In this document: in pieces, positions 33,542 through 42,860 of the stretch
Layout of the letters: every line of letters begins with the position of its first letter
How positions within the stretch are numbered: the first letter of the stretch is position 1
From: Thermoanaerobaculia bacterium
Lineage (GTDB): Bacteria; Acidobacteriota; Thermoanaerobaculia; Multivoradales; J023
Assembly (NCBI GenBank): GCA_028066595.1
Contig: JALCBJ010000022.1
Location: 1 to 64,000 of the forward strand
DNA length: 64,000 bases
Direction of reading: 5' to 3'
Position numbers and translations under genes: made by a program
The notes under the pieces: generated by a model
Databases searched by the model: none
Told to the model about the DNA's origin: nothing
What the model saw: only the letters and a program-made list of their open reading frames with translations

Positions 33542-35446
33542 CTACTTCTCCAAGAAGATCTCGACGCTACGGCCGCTACCGTCCTCGGCCTTGCAGGCCG
33601 GCGCCAGCTCGTAGCGATCCGGGGTGATGTCCTTGAAGAACGGATAGGCCGCTTGCGCTCGGAGGAAACCGGCGATCCTCGCGGCCCGCTCCTCTGCTGT
33701 GCAGTGTGCCTCGTCGGAGGTCTCGCGACCCGCGACACAGGCGGTGAACTCAGGGCACATTCGCATGAAGTTCACCAGGTCGCACAACGGCGTCTTCTTC
33801 TCGTTCTCGTCGGTGGGTAGCTGGATCACCGGAATGTCCGTCTGATCCTTCGCATATCCGTCCACCAGTTGTGTCCAGGTCGCCGAGTCACAGCTCCATT
33901 CCGTCTTGTTGGAGTAGCGGCCGCACTTGGCGTACTCGCCCAGGATCGGCTCGTCGACACACGGACGCGGCGGGCCCACGAAGGTGGCTACGCAGGTCCT
34001 GTCACCGTCGAGAGTCACCGAAGTCGACGGATCGGCTCCGGAGCAATCGACGCTCCAGCCACCGAACGTCGAGTCTGCACCCGGCGCGGCGGTGAGGTCG
34101 ATCTTCGTTCCGACGTCGTAGGTCTCCTTGCACTTGCCGTCGCAGGTCTTGCCGTCGAAGCCGACGGAGCCAGTGCCCTTGTCGTCACCATCCGGATGGG
34201 TCTTCCCCACCACCTCGACGGTCAAGTCGTAGAGCTTGATGAACGTCGCGGTGCAGGCCTTGTCGTCGTCGAGCGTGATCGTCACGCTGTCGCCCATGCC
34301 CGCACAGTCACCACCCCACTTGTCGAATCGGGAGCCAGGATCGGGCGTCGCCGTCAGGGTGACGGTGCCACCGCAGTAGTAGCTGCTGGTGCAGATGCTG
34401 CCGCAGTCGAGCCGGCCCTCCGATCCGCGGACGGTGCCGGTACCCGATCCGTCCTTGGTCACGGCCAGCTCATAGCGATTCTTCGGCGCATAGCTGACAC
34501 CCAGCAGGCCGCCGATCGGCGTGTAGTCGAAGTTCGTGTCGGACAGGTCAACGCGCAAGGCGGCGTTGAACGCCCAGTCCGGATTGTTGAAGTGGAAACG
34601 GCCGCCAGAGGCGATATCTGCCGCATCGTGCTCACCGTTGGAATCGGTGTACAAGATGCCCGACAGCTCGGTGATCCAGTCGAACTTCTCGTTGATCTGC
34701 CGCTCGTAGCCTATGCCGACGTTGATCTGGTCGGAGACCCTACCGAGAGCGGAATTAGGCACCAGGGAGCCGTCTTCGCCCGGGCTGGAAGTGGCGGCCA
34801 CGTCCGGGTCGCCCGGCGCGAAGTAGCCGATGTTGAACACCCAGCCAGCCTGGTTGTTGTACACGAAATCGAGACCCAGGCCGACTTCGCCGGTGGCGAC
34901 GGCCTCGTCATCGTCGCCCGTGGGAGCGTCGACATAGGCATGAAGGGCCGTTGCATAGGTGTCGGTGCGTGCCAGCTGGAACTTGGCGCCCAGACGCAGA
35001 TCGCCGATACCACTTTGATCGATACGGCCACGGAACAGTTGGCCGTTGAGAATCGCGGCTCCGAGCAGTCCGTCGTTGGTTTCCTCGCCGTCGTACTGCC
35101 AGTACGGCAGCATGACGGAGAACTCGACCTTGTCGGTAATGCCGTAGCCGATTGCCAAGCTGAGCCGCTCGACGTCCATGTCCCAATCGGTCCATAGCGG
35201 GTCGTACTCGTGGGTCACGGGATCGGCCTGCACGCGGCGGTCCCACTTGTTGTAGTAGAGCGAGAACGCCCACTGTCCCTTGCACAGAGCCTCGCCGTAG
35301 ATCAGATTGAAGAGGCCCTTCTGACCGCAAGCCGCCGTAGCAGCTTGGCCATCCTCGGCGAGCGCCATACCGGGCGTCACCAGCAAACTCAGACAGCTCG
35401 CGAGCAGCAAGACGATGAGATGTCGTTTCGAGAACTCGAGAATCAT
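33542..35446 (-). CDS. Outer-membrane beta-barrel protein with two beta-strand repeat domains
   Basis: A 634-residue exported protein. The ATG at 35444-35446 has GGAGGA six bases upstream and opens a signal peptide (IVLLLASCLSLLVTPGMALA). Residues about 35-320 have the alternating pattern of a transporter-type beta-barrel (IGYGITDKVEFSVMLPYWQ, YATALHAYVDAPTGDDDEAV). Two Cys-rich repeats of the bacterial InlB-B/BR type follow. One runs from YELAVTKDGSGTGTV to ACTATF and the other from YDLTVEVVGKTHPDG to TCVATF, each with a GGW/KWGG core. A C-terminal Cys-rich segment ends at IFLEK. Carrying the repeats after the barrel is unusual; they would face the periplasm or surface. No partner gene is nearby. 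Confidence 0.8.
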   Translation of the reverse strand: MILEFSKRHLIVLLLASCLSLLVTPGMALAEDGQAATAACGQKGLFNLIYGEALCKGQWAFSLYYNKWDRRVQADPVTHEYDPLWTDWDMDVERLSLAIGYGITDKVEFSVMLPYWQYDGEETNDGLLGAAILNGQLFRGRIDQSGIGDLRLGAKFQLARTDTYATALHAYVDAPTGDDDEAVATGEVGLGLDFVYNNQAGWVFNIGYFAPGDPDVAATSSPGEDGSLVPNSALGRVSDQINVGIGYERQINEKFDWITELSGILYTDSNGEHDAADIASGGRFHFNNPDWAFNAALRVDLSDTNFDYTPIGGLLGVSYAPKNRYELAVTKDGSGTGTVRGSEGRLDCGSICTSSYYCGGTVTLTATPDPGSRFDKWGGDCAGMGDSVTITLDDDKACTATFIKLYDLTVEVVGKTHPDGDDKGTGSVGFDGKTCDGKCKETYDVGTKIDLTAAPGADSTFGGWSVDCSGADPSTSVTLDGDRTCVATFVGPPRPCVDEPILGEYAKCGRYSNKTEWSCDSATWTQLVDGYAKDQTDIPVIQLPTDENEKKTPLCDLVNFMRMCPEFTACVAGRETSDEAHCTAEERAARIAGFLRAQAAYPFFKDITPDRYELAPACKAEDGSGRSVEIFLEK

Positions 35447-35596
35447 TTTGTCTCCTCCGGCTCCCGGTCGCCGGCCCGACGACCTGGGATTCATCCGGCT
35501 CCTATGTAGACCAACGGGGGGAAAGGTCCTCACCGATGTGTGGGAAAAGCGGGTCCCTGATACTCATGGTAGCACCTCTGTTGAATTCCAGTGCCT

Positions 35597-37264
35597 TCAC
35601 GGCTCGACCAGCACGAACTCTCGCCGCCGAATCGATCGGCCACACCAATCGTCCAGACCGCGATGCCATTCGGCGAAGGCTCTCGATGTCGCTTCGACAG
35701 CTAAAGAGGCTATCTGAACCTGGCCCGAGCTGACCACACACTTTCCAGTGCTTGGTGAGTCTCCGGTGAGAGTGGAGGACGCCGAGATCCGCGCCGGTAA
35801 CGCCGTCGACTGCGAAGGCGGGCCCCCCGTCGACTCCCAGACTCTGACGCTGCCGCGTCCGGACGCGGGGTCTTCGAAGGTCCGCAGAAGTCGCCATTCA
35901 GGTGGTCCCAGTTGTTGCAGGATCGGAAATCTGCCGTGAAAGAGCGACGGATCGACAACATAGCTGGGTCCAACCCGCCGCAGCGCCTCTGCGGCACCAT
36001 GCCGGGCCGCAACCGGTGACACCAACCCAACCAGGTCGAGTACGGTGTGCCGCGGCGCGAAGTACCCCGCCACGCCGATCTCTACCATGGCCACGGTCCC
36101 GGGTTCGGTTTCTTGCGACAGGAATTCGCCGACCTGCCGGTAGATGCGCCAACGTGGATCGGGCGGTTCTCCGAAGCCGGCAACCAGAAACGTCACCGAC
36201 GTCCACAGGATCGGTGCCATCAAGACGACAGTCACTGCCGATCTCGTCGGGGTCCGTCGAGCCAAGGCGTTGGCCACACTCATGCAGCCCCAGGCCGCCC
36301 ACGCCAGAAGCAAAGTCACGGTCATGACGTGGTACCACGGCGAGAAGGGAACCCGAATGCTCCGATAGAAGATCTCCACCGCCACCACCCAACCGACTGC
36401 GGTGGCCACCAGTGGATGCCGCCAAACACCGCTGCGAACCAGCACGACCAGCCCCACCAACGCGGCGAGGAGCAACGCGACGGCACCGACTCTGCCGAAG
36501 TCCCGTACCAGCCAGCTCCATTCCGCGGCGCCATAGGAAGCCGTCGATCGGTCGGCGAATTCGCCTTGCTTGCCCTCCAGGGTTTGGGGCAGCGGAGAGC
36601 CGTAGTAGGCGGTGACCGCCAGTACGGTCAGGCCAGCGGGCAACGTACCCATCAAGTACTTCCAGGGAAATCGGCGTCCCCGAATCCACAGTGCGAGCCC
36701 GAGGCCACCGCAGATCAAGACGGCGTCGAAGCGAAATGACGCCGCCAAGCCGGCCAGTAGACCGCCCGACAACATGCGACCCCTGCCGAGGCTCAACGCG
36801 CTCGCCAGGCAGGCTGCACCCAGAACCGGCAACGTTTCGGCTCCGAGTAGCTCGACGTGCCAACGTGCCACGAGCAACGAGACACCCCAGAGCACGATCC
36901 ACCCAACGGGCGGACGCTGAGGAGGCTTCAACAGCCACGGGGACAGCGCAGCGGCGACGAGACCTCCGAGACCGAGGATCGTTCCCCAAGCGACAGGCGT
37001 CCCAAACAGCTTGCTCAGGATGCCCAGCACGAACGCGTAGCCAGGGGCGGTCGTACCCAGGACCCGCTCGTCGGGGTTGTACACAAGCCCGTCGCCCTCG
37101 GCCAGATGGAGAGAGTAGCGGTACGTGATGTAGGCGTCGTCGTAGGAAAAGCCCCAGAAAGCCCAGGCTACACAAGAGGCCACGCCGAGAATCAACACGA
37201 TCCACACCACCTGTCGTCCGGCCGACGCACCCTCGCGGGCCCCCGCTGCAGAAGCTTTCCCCAT
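35597..37264 (-). CDS. GT-C-type membrane glycosyltransferase-like protein
   Basis: A 555-residue polytopic membrane protein. The first periplasmic loop, FSYDDAYITYRYSLHLAEGDGLVYNPDERVLGTTAPGYA, carries the acidic pair (near residues 42-43) that marks GT-C enzymes using polyprenyl-linked sugars. About ten membrane segments follow, and then a soluble C-terminal domain from roughly residue 375 (EIGVAGYFAPRHTVLDLVGL). It probably moves a sugar from a lipid carrier to a cell-envelope acceptor, but donor and acceptor are unknown. It is divergent from the alpha/beta hydrolase, with 17 bases between the starts. Confidence 0.85.
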   Translation of the reverse strand: MGKASAAGAREGASAGRQVVWIVLILGVASCVAWAFWGFSYDDAYITYRYSLHLAEGDGLVYNPDERVLGTTAPGYAFVLGILSKLFGTPVAWGTILGLGGLVAAALSPWLLKPPQRPPVGWIVLWGVSLLVARWHVELLGAETLPVLGAACLASALSLGRGRMLSGGLLAGLAASFRFDAVLICGGLGLALWIRGRRFPWKYLMGTLPAGLTVLAVTAYYGSPLPQTLEGKQGEFADRSTASYGAAEWSWLVRDFGRVGAVALLLAALVGLVVLVRSGVWRHPLVATAVGWVVAVEIFYRSIRVPFSPWYHVMTVTLLLAWAAWGCMSVANALARRTPTRSAVTVVLMAPILWTSVTFLVAGFGEPPDPRWRIYRQVGEFLSQETEPGTVAMVEIGVAGYFAPRHTVLDLVGLVSPVAARHGAAEALRRVGPSYVVDPSLFHGRFPILQQLGPPEWRLLRTFEDPASGRGSVRVWESTGGPPSQSTALPARISASSTLTGDSPSTGKCVVSSGQVQIASLAVEATSRAFAEWHRGLDDWCGRSIRRREFVLVEP

Positions 37265-37281
37265 CGCCGGAGCAGACTACA

Positions 37282-38298
37282 ATGCCAGCGATGAGCGAGC
37301 AGCCCTACTCGCCCGGGCGCCCGATCGGTCCCCGGGTCGCAGGACATTTCCATACGGTATTGCCCGCCCTGCGCCATCGAATCGTTCCGCAACGCTCTCC
37401 CGAATGGGAGCCCTGGTCTTGCACCTATGATGACCCCGACTCGGGGCACATCTCACTGTCAGGAGCCCTGAGCGATGGATCAACCGACAGCGACAGGCTG
37501 CTGATCCTGGTTCACGGGCTCGGGGGCTCGATCGAGAGTCACTACATGGCGCCAGCCGCCCGTGCTGCTGTCGACCTCGGCCTCGCCTGCCTGCGCCTCA
37601 ACCTGCGGGGAGCAGATCGTCAGCCGACCGATCTCTACCATGCAGGCCTCACACTCGATCTGCACCAGGCATTGCACAGCTCGGAGCTCGCGGGATTTCG
37701 GCGCATCTACGTGATGGGCTTCTCGCTCGGCGGCCATGTGACACTGAAGTTCGGAATCGAAGAGAAGGACGAGCGCGTAGGTGCGGTCGCCGCCGTCTGC
37801 TCACCTCTCGATCTGCGCGCGACCGTCCGAGACTTCGACGCTCTGCCACGTTATCCGTACCGGGAATACATCGTGGGTGGAGTCAAGAACAAGGTCTTGC
37901 ACATCCTCGCCCATCGAGACGACCTGCCCGGCGAGTTGGACGCGGCTCAGATCCGGGGCGTGAACAAGCTACGCGACTTCGATGCGGCAACCGTCGTCCC
38001 CCGATTCGGTTTCGACGACACGGATCACTACTACGAGAGTCAGAGCGTGGTCCACCGCCTTCACGAGCTCCGACGCCCCGCGCTGCTGCTGGCGGCCAAA
38101 GAAGATCCGATGATCTCGGCGCGTTCCGTGCGATCGGGCCTCGCCAGCGGCTCGGGAAACCTCGAGGTGGTGTGGAGTGAACGTGGCGGGCACGTGGCGT
38201 TCCCTAACGACCTCGACCTGCGGCACCGGCTGGGTCTCGGAGACCAGGCGCCCAGGAGTCTCGAAGGGCAGATCATCGCCTGGCTACTTCAGCAGTGA
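37282..38298 (+). CDS. YheT-like alpha/beta hydrolase
   Basis: A 338-residue hydrolase of the YheT/ABHD1-3 group. LLILVHGLGGSIESHY forms the oxyanion region, CLRLNLRGADR follows and YVMGFSLGGHVTLKFG is the nucleophile elbow (Ser in GFSLGG). LLLAAKEDPMIS provides the acid and ERGGHVAFPND the catalytic His. No signal peptide is present. Eukaryotic relatives act on phospholipids; the bacterial substrate is unknown. The ATG three codons in (MSEQPY) is an equally possible start. It precedes the acyltransferase and glycerol kinase genes on the same strand, fitting a lipid-related role. Confidence 0.9.
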   Translation: MPAMSEQPYSPGRPIGPRVAGHFHTVLPALRHRIVPQRSPEWEPWSCTYDDPDSGHISLSGALSDGSTDSDRLLILVHGLGGSIESHYMAPAARAAVDLGLACLRLNLRGADRQPTDLYHAGLTLDLHQALHSSELAGFRRIYVMGFSLGGHVTLKFGIEEKDERVGAVAAVCSPLDLRATVRDFDALPRYPYREYIVGGVKNKVLHILAHRDDLPGELDAAQIRGVNKLRDFDAATVVPRFGFDDTDHYYESQSVVHRLHELRRPALLLAAKEDPMISARSVRSGLASGSGNLEVVWSERGGHVAFPNDLDLRHRLGLGDQAPRSLEGQIIAWLLQQ

Positions 38299-38394
38299 GG
38301 TTCAGGCGACGCACGCAGCCCCTGATCGGTAGAATCGCTCGGTCCGCATCTCATCAGCACACGCCGATCTTCGAAAGGAGTCATCCCGGAGGAC

Positions 38395-39858
38395 ATGACC
38401 TGGTCCCAGACGATCTGGCGTCGCGTCTGCCAGTTCATGGTACGCATCTTCTACCGTCGCTTCGAAGCGGTAGGCACGGATGATCTCCCCGCAGATGGCC
38501 CGATCATCCTCTGCGCGAATCACGTCAACGCCTTGGTGGACGCTCTCGTGATCCAGGCCGCCTGTCCGAGACCGATCCACCCGATCGCTCGCTCCGGCCT
38601 GTTCCGCAACCCGCTGTTGCGCCCGATCCTGTCGTTCATTCAAGCGGTACCAATCTATCGGCGCCATCAACCGCGAGCCGACGCCGGCCCGATCCGCAAG
38701 ATGATCGACCAACATCAAGCTCGGCGTGGCGATCGCAACGAGGGCAGCTTCAGCAAGCTGTACGAGCTCCTGGACGAAGGTAGGGTCATCTTGATCTTTC
38801 CGGAGGGTCAGAGTCATTCCGACCCCAGTCTGCGTCCGCTCAAGACGGGAGCGGCACGCTTGGCCTTGGGTCATTTCGAGCGCACGGGCGAGCCGGCGCC
38901 GGTCGTCCCGATCGGTCTCTTGTTCACTGCCAAAGGGCGGTTCCGCGCAGGCGCGTTGGTGCAGGTCGGAGAGCCTGTGACCTTCGTTCCGCAGACCGAA
39001 GAAGATCCCGAGGCGCAAGTACGTCGCTACACCGAGGACATCGACGGTGCCCTCAAGCAGGTGACCCTGAACATGGAGTCCTGGGAAGACAAAGCGTTGA
39101 TGGACGTGCTGCAACGGTATTTCCATCCGAGTCTCACCGTTCCATCGGAATCCGGCAATGAAGAGCCGCTGGGCGAGCAACCGACCCTCAGCAGACGGTT
39201 TCTCTCCTATCAACGAATCCTTCACGTCCGTGAGACGCTGCGCCCCACCTGTCCGGAGCGGGTCGAACGGCTACGCCATGATCTGGCACGCTTCGAACGG
39301 CTTTGTGCTCGCTACGGGGTGCGCGACTATCACCTGGAGCTCAACTACACTCCGCGAACCGTCGGCCTTTGGCTCCTCCGCAATCTGCTCTTTGCACTCT
39401 TCGTCGTACCACTGGGTCTCTGGGGCCTGCTCAACTCGGGTATCCCTTACTACCTGGCACGCAAGGCGTCACAGCTTTCGGCACGTGCTCGCGATCACTA
39501 CGATACGGCCGGAATGTTGTGGGGTCTCTTCTTCTTTCTCCTCTTCTGGGGCGCACAGACCGCGTTCGTCTTTTTCACCTGGGGATCGTGGCCAGCGGTT
39601 GCGTACGGTGCGTCACTGGGCGTCACCGCGGGGGTCAGTCTCAAGCTGGGACGTGAGCGGCGCCGGATTCTCGATGAATCACGCGTCTTCTGGCTCTTCG
39701 TCTTGCGCAGGAACGTGAAGGAACATCTTCGAGATCGGCGAGACGACCTCGAGGTCGAAGTGGAGGAGCTCGCTCAGATGGCACGCCAACTCGAACGAGA
39801 ATCCCGCGCGGCGGTGGACCCGACCGCGCCAGCCTCGAAGGAAGCTACAAGTGCCTAG
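38395..39858 (+). CDS. PlsC-like 1-acyl-glycerol-3-phosphate acyltransferase family protein with C-terminal membrane region
   Basis: A 487-residue acyltransferase. Block I is [12 protein letters not shown] (NHxxxxD), block III is [25 protein letters not shown] and block IV is PVVPIGL, as in PlsC/GPAT-type enzymes that acylate glycerol phosphate backbones. Beyond about residue 230 is an extra half. It has an Arg-rich helical segment, two or three hydrophobic stretches ([58 protein letters not shown]) and a coiled-coil-like tail rich in Arg/Glu. GGAGG is present just before the ATG. Its last eight bases overlap glycerol kinase, so product supply and use may be coupled. Confidence 0.9.
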   Translation: MTWSQTIWRRVCQFMVRIFYRRFEAVGTDDLPADGPIILCANHVNALVDALVIQAACPRPIHPIARSGLFRNPLLRPILSFIQAVPIYRRHQPRADAGPIRKMIDQHQARRGDRNEGSFSKLYELLDEGRVILIFPEGQSHSDPSLRPLKTGAARLALGHFERTGEPAPVVPIGLLFTAKGRFRAGALVQVGEPVTFVPQTEEDPEAQVRRYTEDIDGALKQVTLNMESWEDKALMDVLQRYFHPSLTVPSESGNEEPLGEQPTLSRRFLSYQRILHVRETLRPTCPERVERLRHDLARFERLCARYGVRDYHLELNYTPRTVGLWLLRNLLFALFVVPLGLWGLLNSGIPYYLARKASQLSARARDHYDTAGMLWGLFFFLLFWGAQTAFVFFTWGSWPAVAYGASLGVTAGVSLKLGRERRRILDESRVFWLFVLRRNVKEHLRDRRDDLEVEVEELAQMARQLERESRAAVDPTAPASKEATSA

Positions 39859-41371
39859 ACACCCAAGAAGCGAAGCCGTGCTCGCCATCGATCAAGGTAC
39901 CACCGGGTCGACCGCATTGGTGTTCGGGCGCGATGGTCAGATCCTTGGTCGCGCCTATTCCGAGTTCACCCAACACTTCCCGAAGCCGGGCTGGGTCGAG
40001 CACGACCCGGACGAGATCTGGCAGGTCTCCCTTCGGGTCATGGCGACCGCTTTGGCACAGGCGGGTCTGGAGCAGGAGGCCATCGCGGCGATCGGTATTA
40101 CCAATCAACGCGAGACCACGGTGGTATGGGATCGCGAGTCCGGCAGGCCGGTGCACAATGCCGTCGTCTGGCAAAGCCGCCAGACTGCCGAGATCTGCGA
40201 ACGTCTGCGTCGGGAGGGCCATGAATCGCTGTTCCGCGAGCGGACCGGGTTGGTCCTCGACGCCTACTTCTCCGGAACCAAGATTCGCTGGATCCTCGAC
40301 CGCGACGAGCGTCTACAGAAAAAGGCCGAGGCCGGTGAGTTGTTGTTCGGAACCATCGATACCTGGCTACTGTGGAAGCTGACCGGCGGCAAGGTCCACA
40401 AGACCGAGCCCACGAATGCGTCGCGCACCCTGCTCTTCGACATCCATCGCCGCCGGTGGGACGACGACATCCTGGACATCCTGGGAATCCCTCGGGCCAT
40501 GCTGCCCAGCGTCACCTCGGGCAGCTCTGAAATCTTCGGCGAAACCGTAGTCCTCTCCACCGACAGCTCGGGCGAGGTTCCGGGCGGAATCCCCATTTCG
40601 GGGATCGCAGGCGATCAACAGTCCGCGCTCTACGGTCAGGGCTGCTGGCGCCCAGGCCAGGCCAAGAATACCTACGGCACCGGGTGCTTCCTGCTCATGA
40701 ACATGGGCGACCAAAATGCCCTCTCCGAGGGTGGCCTGCTGACGACACTGGGCTGCGACGAAGATGGTCAGCCCGTCTACTGCCTCGAAGGCTCGGTATT
40801 CACGGCCGGCGCAGCCGTGCAATGGCTGCGCGACGAGCTTCAGCTGGTCAGCTCTGCCGCCGACACCGAGGGCTTCGCGCGATCGATCGACAGCACCGAC
40901 GGCGTCTACGTGGTGCCTGCTTTCTCCGGTCTCGGTGCACCCTATTGGGACATGGAGGCGCGTGGCACCATCGTCGGACTGACACGGGGATCGAGTCGCG
41001 CCCACCTGATCCGGGCGGTCCTCGAGTCCATCGCGTACCAGACCCGCGACGTCCTGGACGTCATGAATCAGGACTCGGGCATTCCCATCACCGAGTTGCG
41101 GGTGGATGGCGGTGCGGCCGCCAACGACTTCCTGATGCAATTCCAGAGTGACATCACCGGTATTCCGGTAGATCGGCCGGCAATCGTCGAGACCACGGCC
41201 ATGGGGGCGGCGTTCCTCGCAGGCCTGGCGACAGGCCTCTGGTCCGCTCCCGAAGAGCTCGCCCACGTCCGACGGAAAGAGCGTCGGTTCGAGCCAAGGA
41301 TGGACATCGAACAGCGCCAGGAGCTGTACAAGGGATGGAAGCAGGCGGTACGCCGAGCGCTCCATAGATGA
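39851..41371 (+). CDS. glpK: Glycerol kinase
   Basis: Phosphorylates glycerol to sn-glycerol 3-phosphate with ATP. The 506 residues match the FGGY family throughout. [23 protein letters not shown] is the N-terminal phosphate loop, [31 protein letters not shown] follows and [11 protein letters not shown] carries substrate contacts. Further matches are [57 protein letters not shown] and [20 protein letters not shown]. It overlaps the acyltransferase by eight bases and is followed by a 186-base gap. No glpF or glpD is adjacent, so the product may feed the acyltransferase rather than glycolysis. Confidence 0.97.
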   Translation: MPRHPRSEAVLAIDQGTTGSTALVFGRDGQILGRAYSEFTQHFPKPGWVEHDPDEIWQVSLRVMATALAQAGLEQEAIAAIGITNQRETTVVWDRESGRPVHNAVVWQSRQTAEICERLRREGHESLFRERTGLVLDAYFSGTKIRWILDRDERLQKKAEAGELLFGTIDTWLLWKLTGGKVHKTEPTNASRTLLFDIHRRRWDDDILDILGIPRAMLPSVTSGSSEIFGETVVLSTDSSGEVPGGIPISGIAGDQQSALYGQGCWRPGQAKNTYGTGCFLLMNMGDQNALSEGGLLTTLGCDEDGQPVYCLEGSVFTAGAAVQWLRDELQLVSSAADTEGFARSIDSTDGVYVVPAFSGLGAPYWDMEARGTIVGLTRGSSRAHLIRAVLESIAYQTRDVLDVMNQDSGIPITELRVDGGAAANDFLMQFQSDITGIPVDRPAIVETTAMGAAFLAGLATGLWSAPEELAHVRRKERRFEPRMDIEQRQELYKGWKQAVRRALHR

Positions 41372-41557
41372 TGCCCTGGCTCTGACCGATCGGAACTCCC
41401 AGGTCGTAGGACCGACGAGTCGGGTCGGGTGACCGCTTAGTTCCTACATCGGGTGACGTGACAACGGTAGGCCGCCGAATTCTCGCCTGGAGGCCTGTCT
41501 CCGGGTCTCCCCATCGAGCGAGATATCCTGGCAGTCAAAGATCCTAGGAGTTCCATC

Positions 41558-41824
41558 ATGTGCAGGAACATCCGTACTCTCTTCAACTTCGATCCCCCTG
41601 CGACCGACGAAGAGATCCACGCCGCGTCTCTACAATTCGTTCGCAAGATCAGCGGTTTCACGCGACCGTCGAAGATCAATACGGAACCCTTCGAGCGAGC
41701 GGTGGACGAAGTGTCGAAGATCGCCACCGATCTGCTGGCGGAGCTCGTGACGTCCGCACCGACCAAGGACCGCGAGGTCGAGGCCGCAAAAGCGAGGGCA
41801 CGAGCCGCGAAACGATTCGCCTGA
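41558..41824 (+). CDS. DUF2277 family protein
   Basis: An 88-residue protein beginning MCRNIRTLFNFDPPATDEEI, the invariant start of DUF2277. SLQFVRKISGFTRPSKINTEPFERAVDEVS and a Lys/Arg/Ala-rich tail follow. The family is small, cytoplasmic and of unknown function. AGGAG is present upstream of the ATG (41547-41552). It stands alone between glycerol kinase and the RDD gene on the same strand. Confidence 0.92.
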   Translation: MCRNIRTLFNFDPPATDEEIHAASLQFVRKISGFTRPSKINTEPFERAVDEVSKIATDLLAELVTSAPTKDREVEAAKARARAAKRFA

Positions 41825-41872
41825 AAGCAGTTGGCCGCCGAATACCGTCTCGCGTCGGGCGTATCGTGAAAA

Positions 41873-42850
41873 ATGGCACTTCTAGAGCGACTCCTGGACA
41901 ACCGCGCGAAGGCGTTTATCGTCGATGTGATCACCTTTGGATTCCTCTGGACGCTGGTGGACAACACTGTGATCCGTCCCTTGCCGCCCTGGGTTCTGGC
42001 ACTCGGGGTCTCTCTTGCGTTCGCAACGTACTTCGCAATCTTCGAAGGGATGGGAAGAATCCGCGCGAGTCCAGGCAAGCGCATTTTCAAGTTGCGGGTA
42101 ATCCACCACGATGGGAGTCGACCTTCGATACAAGTCGCCTTTCTACGAGCTCTCGTCCTGACCCCTGTCCTGGGCACCGTGGCATTCGATGTCCTCTATG
42201 AGCCCCTCGTCTCTCTACTTCTAGCCGGCACTCCCTGGATCTTTCTTGCGATCGCCATTTCACTTCCCGCCGCGTTGCTCGTCTGGAACGCGGTTTTCGC
42301 GACCCGAATCGATCATGGCGCCCTGATCCAGGACGGCCTCTTCGCCACCCGTGTCGTCGCAATCGAACCGCTGTCGGACAGTGAAGCAACGACTTCTGAA
42401 ACAGAGCCAGTCTCCGAAAGGCCGTGGTCATGGACGCTATTCGCTCTGGTCTTCGTGCTCTCGCTCCCGCTGGGATTTACGTTGGCACCGGGTTCGAAGT
42501 ACATGGTGCGGGAACAGAGGATTCAACAGGAGATCGGGAACCAGGCGCAGCTTAGAACGTACGTCCGGCTGGGCTCCGAAGAACGACCTCGACCCTTCGA
42601 CAGTCGTCCGGGACGGGATCTGGTCATCCGCGTTCGGATTCCACACCTTGCCTGGGACGACATCGATGGCGAGAACATCGCGGAACTCGCGTGGAAGAGT
42701 GCTGAGGCGAATCCCAACGGGTATGGCGGTGGTGTCGTCGAACTTTGGTCTGGCTTTCCTGGGTTCTTCTGGGGATACTTCTGGCAACTCGTACCATTCC
42801 TTCAGGATCCCAAACCGAGCCAAAGGTACGAGTTCTCCAACACATCCTAG
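41873..42850 (+). CDS. RDD-domain membrane protein
   Basis: A 325-residue protein. The N-terminal RDD domain contains RAKAFIVDVITFGFLWTLVDN (Arg/Asp in the first membrane helix), a second helix, FEGMGRIRASPGKRIFKLRVIHHDG and two more helices (about 105-155). After about residue 195 a further hydrophobic segment (SWTLFALVFVLSLPLGFTLAPG) leads into a soluble domain with no known match, ending at a Trp/Phe-rich stretch (WSGFPGFFWGYFWQLVPF). RDD proteins are suggested transporters or ion-stress factors; the function here is unknown. It is convergent with the nuclease gene, with 10 bases between the stops. Confidence 0.82.
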   Translation: MALLERLLDNRAKAFIVDVITFGFLWTLVDNTVIRPLPPWVLALGVSLAFATYFAIFEGMGRIRASPGKRIFKLRVIHHDGSRPSIQVAFLRALVLTPVLGTVAFDVLYEPLVSLLLAGTPWIFLAIAISLPAALLVWNAVFATRIDHGALIQDGLFATRVVAIEPLSDSEATTSETEPVSERPWSWTLFALVFVLSLPLGFTLAPGSKYMVREQRIQQEIGNQAQLRTYVRLGSEERPRPFDSRPGRDLVIRVRIPHLAWDDIDGENIAELAWKSAEANPNGYGGGVVELWSGFPGFFWGYFWQLVPFLQDPKPSQRYEFSNTS

Positions 42851-42860
42851 GCAGCGCGAC

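Noticed and set aside
33869-35197. A 442-codon plus-strand open frame
   Set aside because: It lies antisense to the outer-membrane barrel gene, which has a signal peptide, a ribosome site and a terminator.
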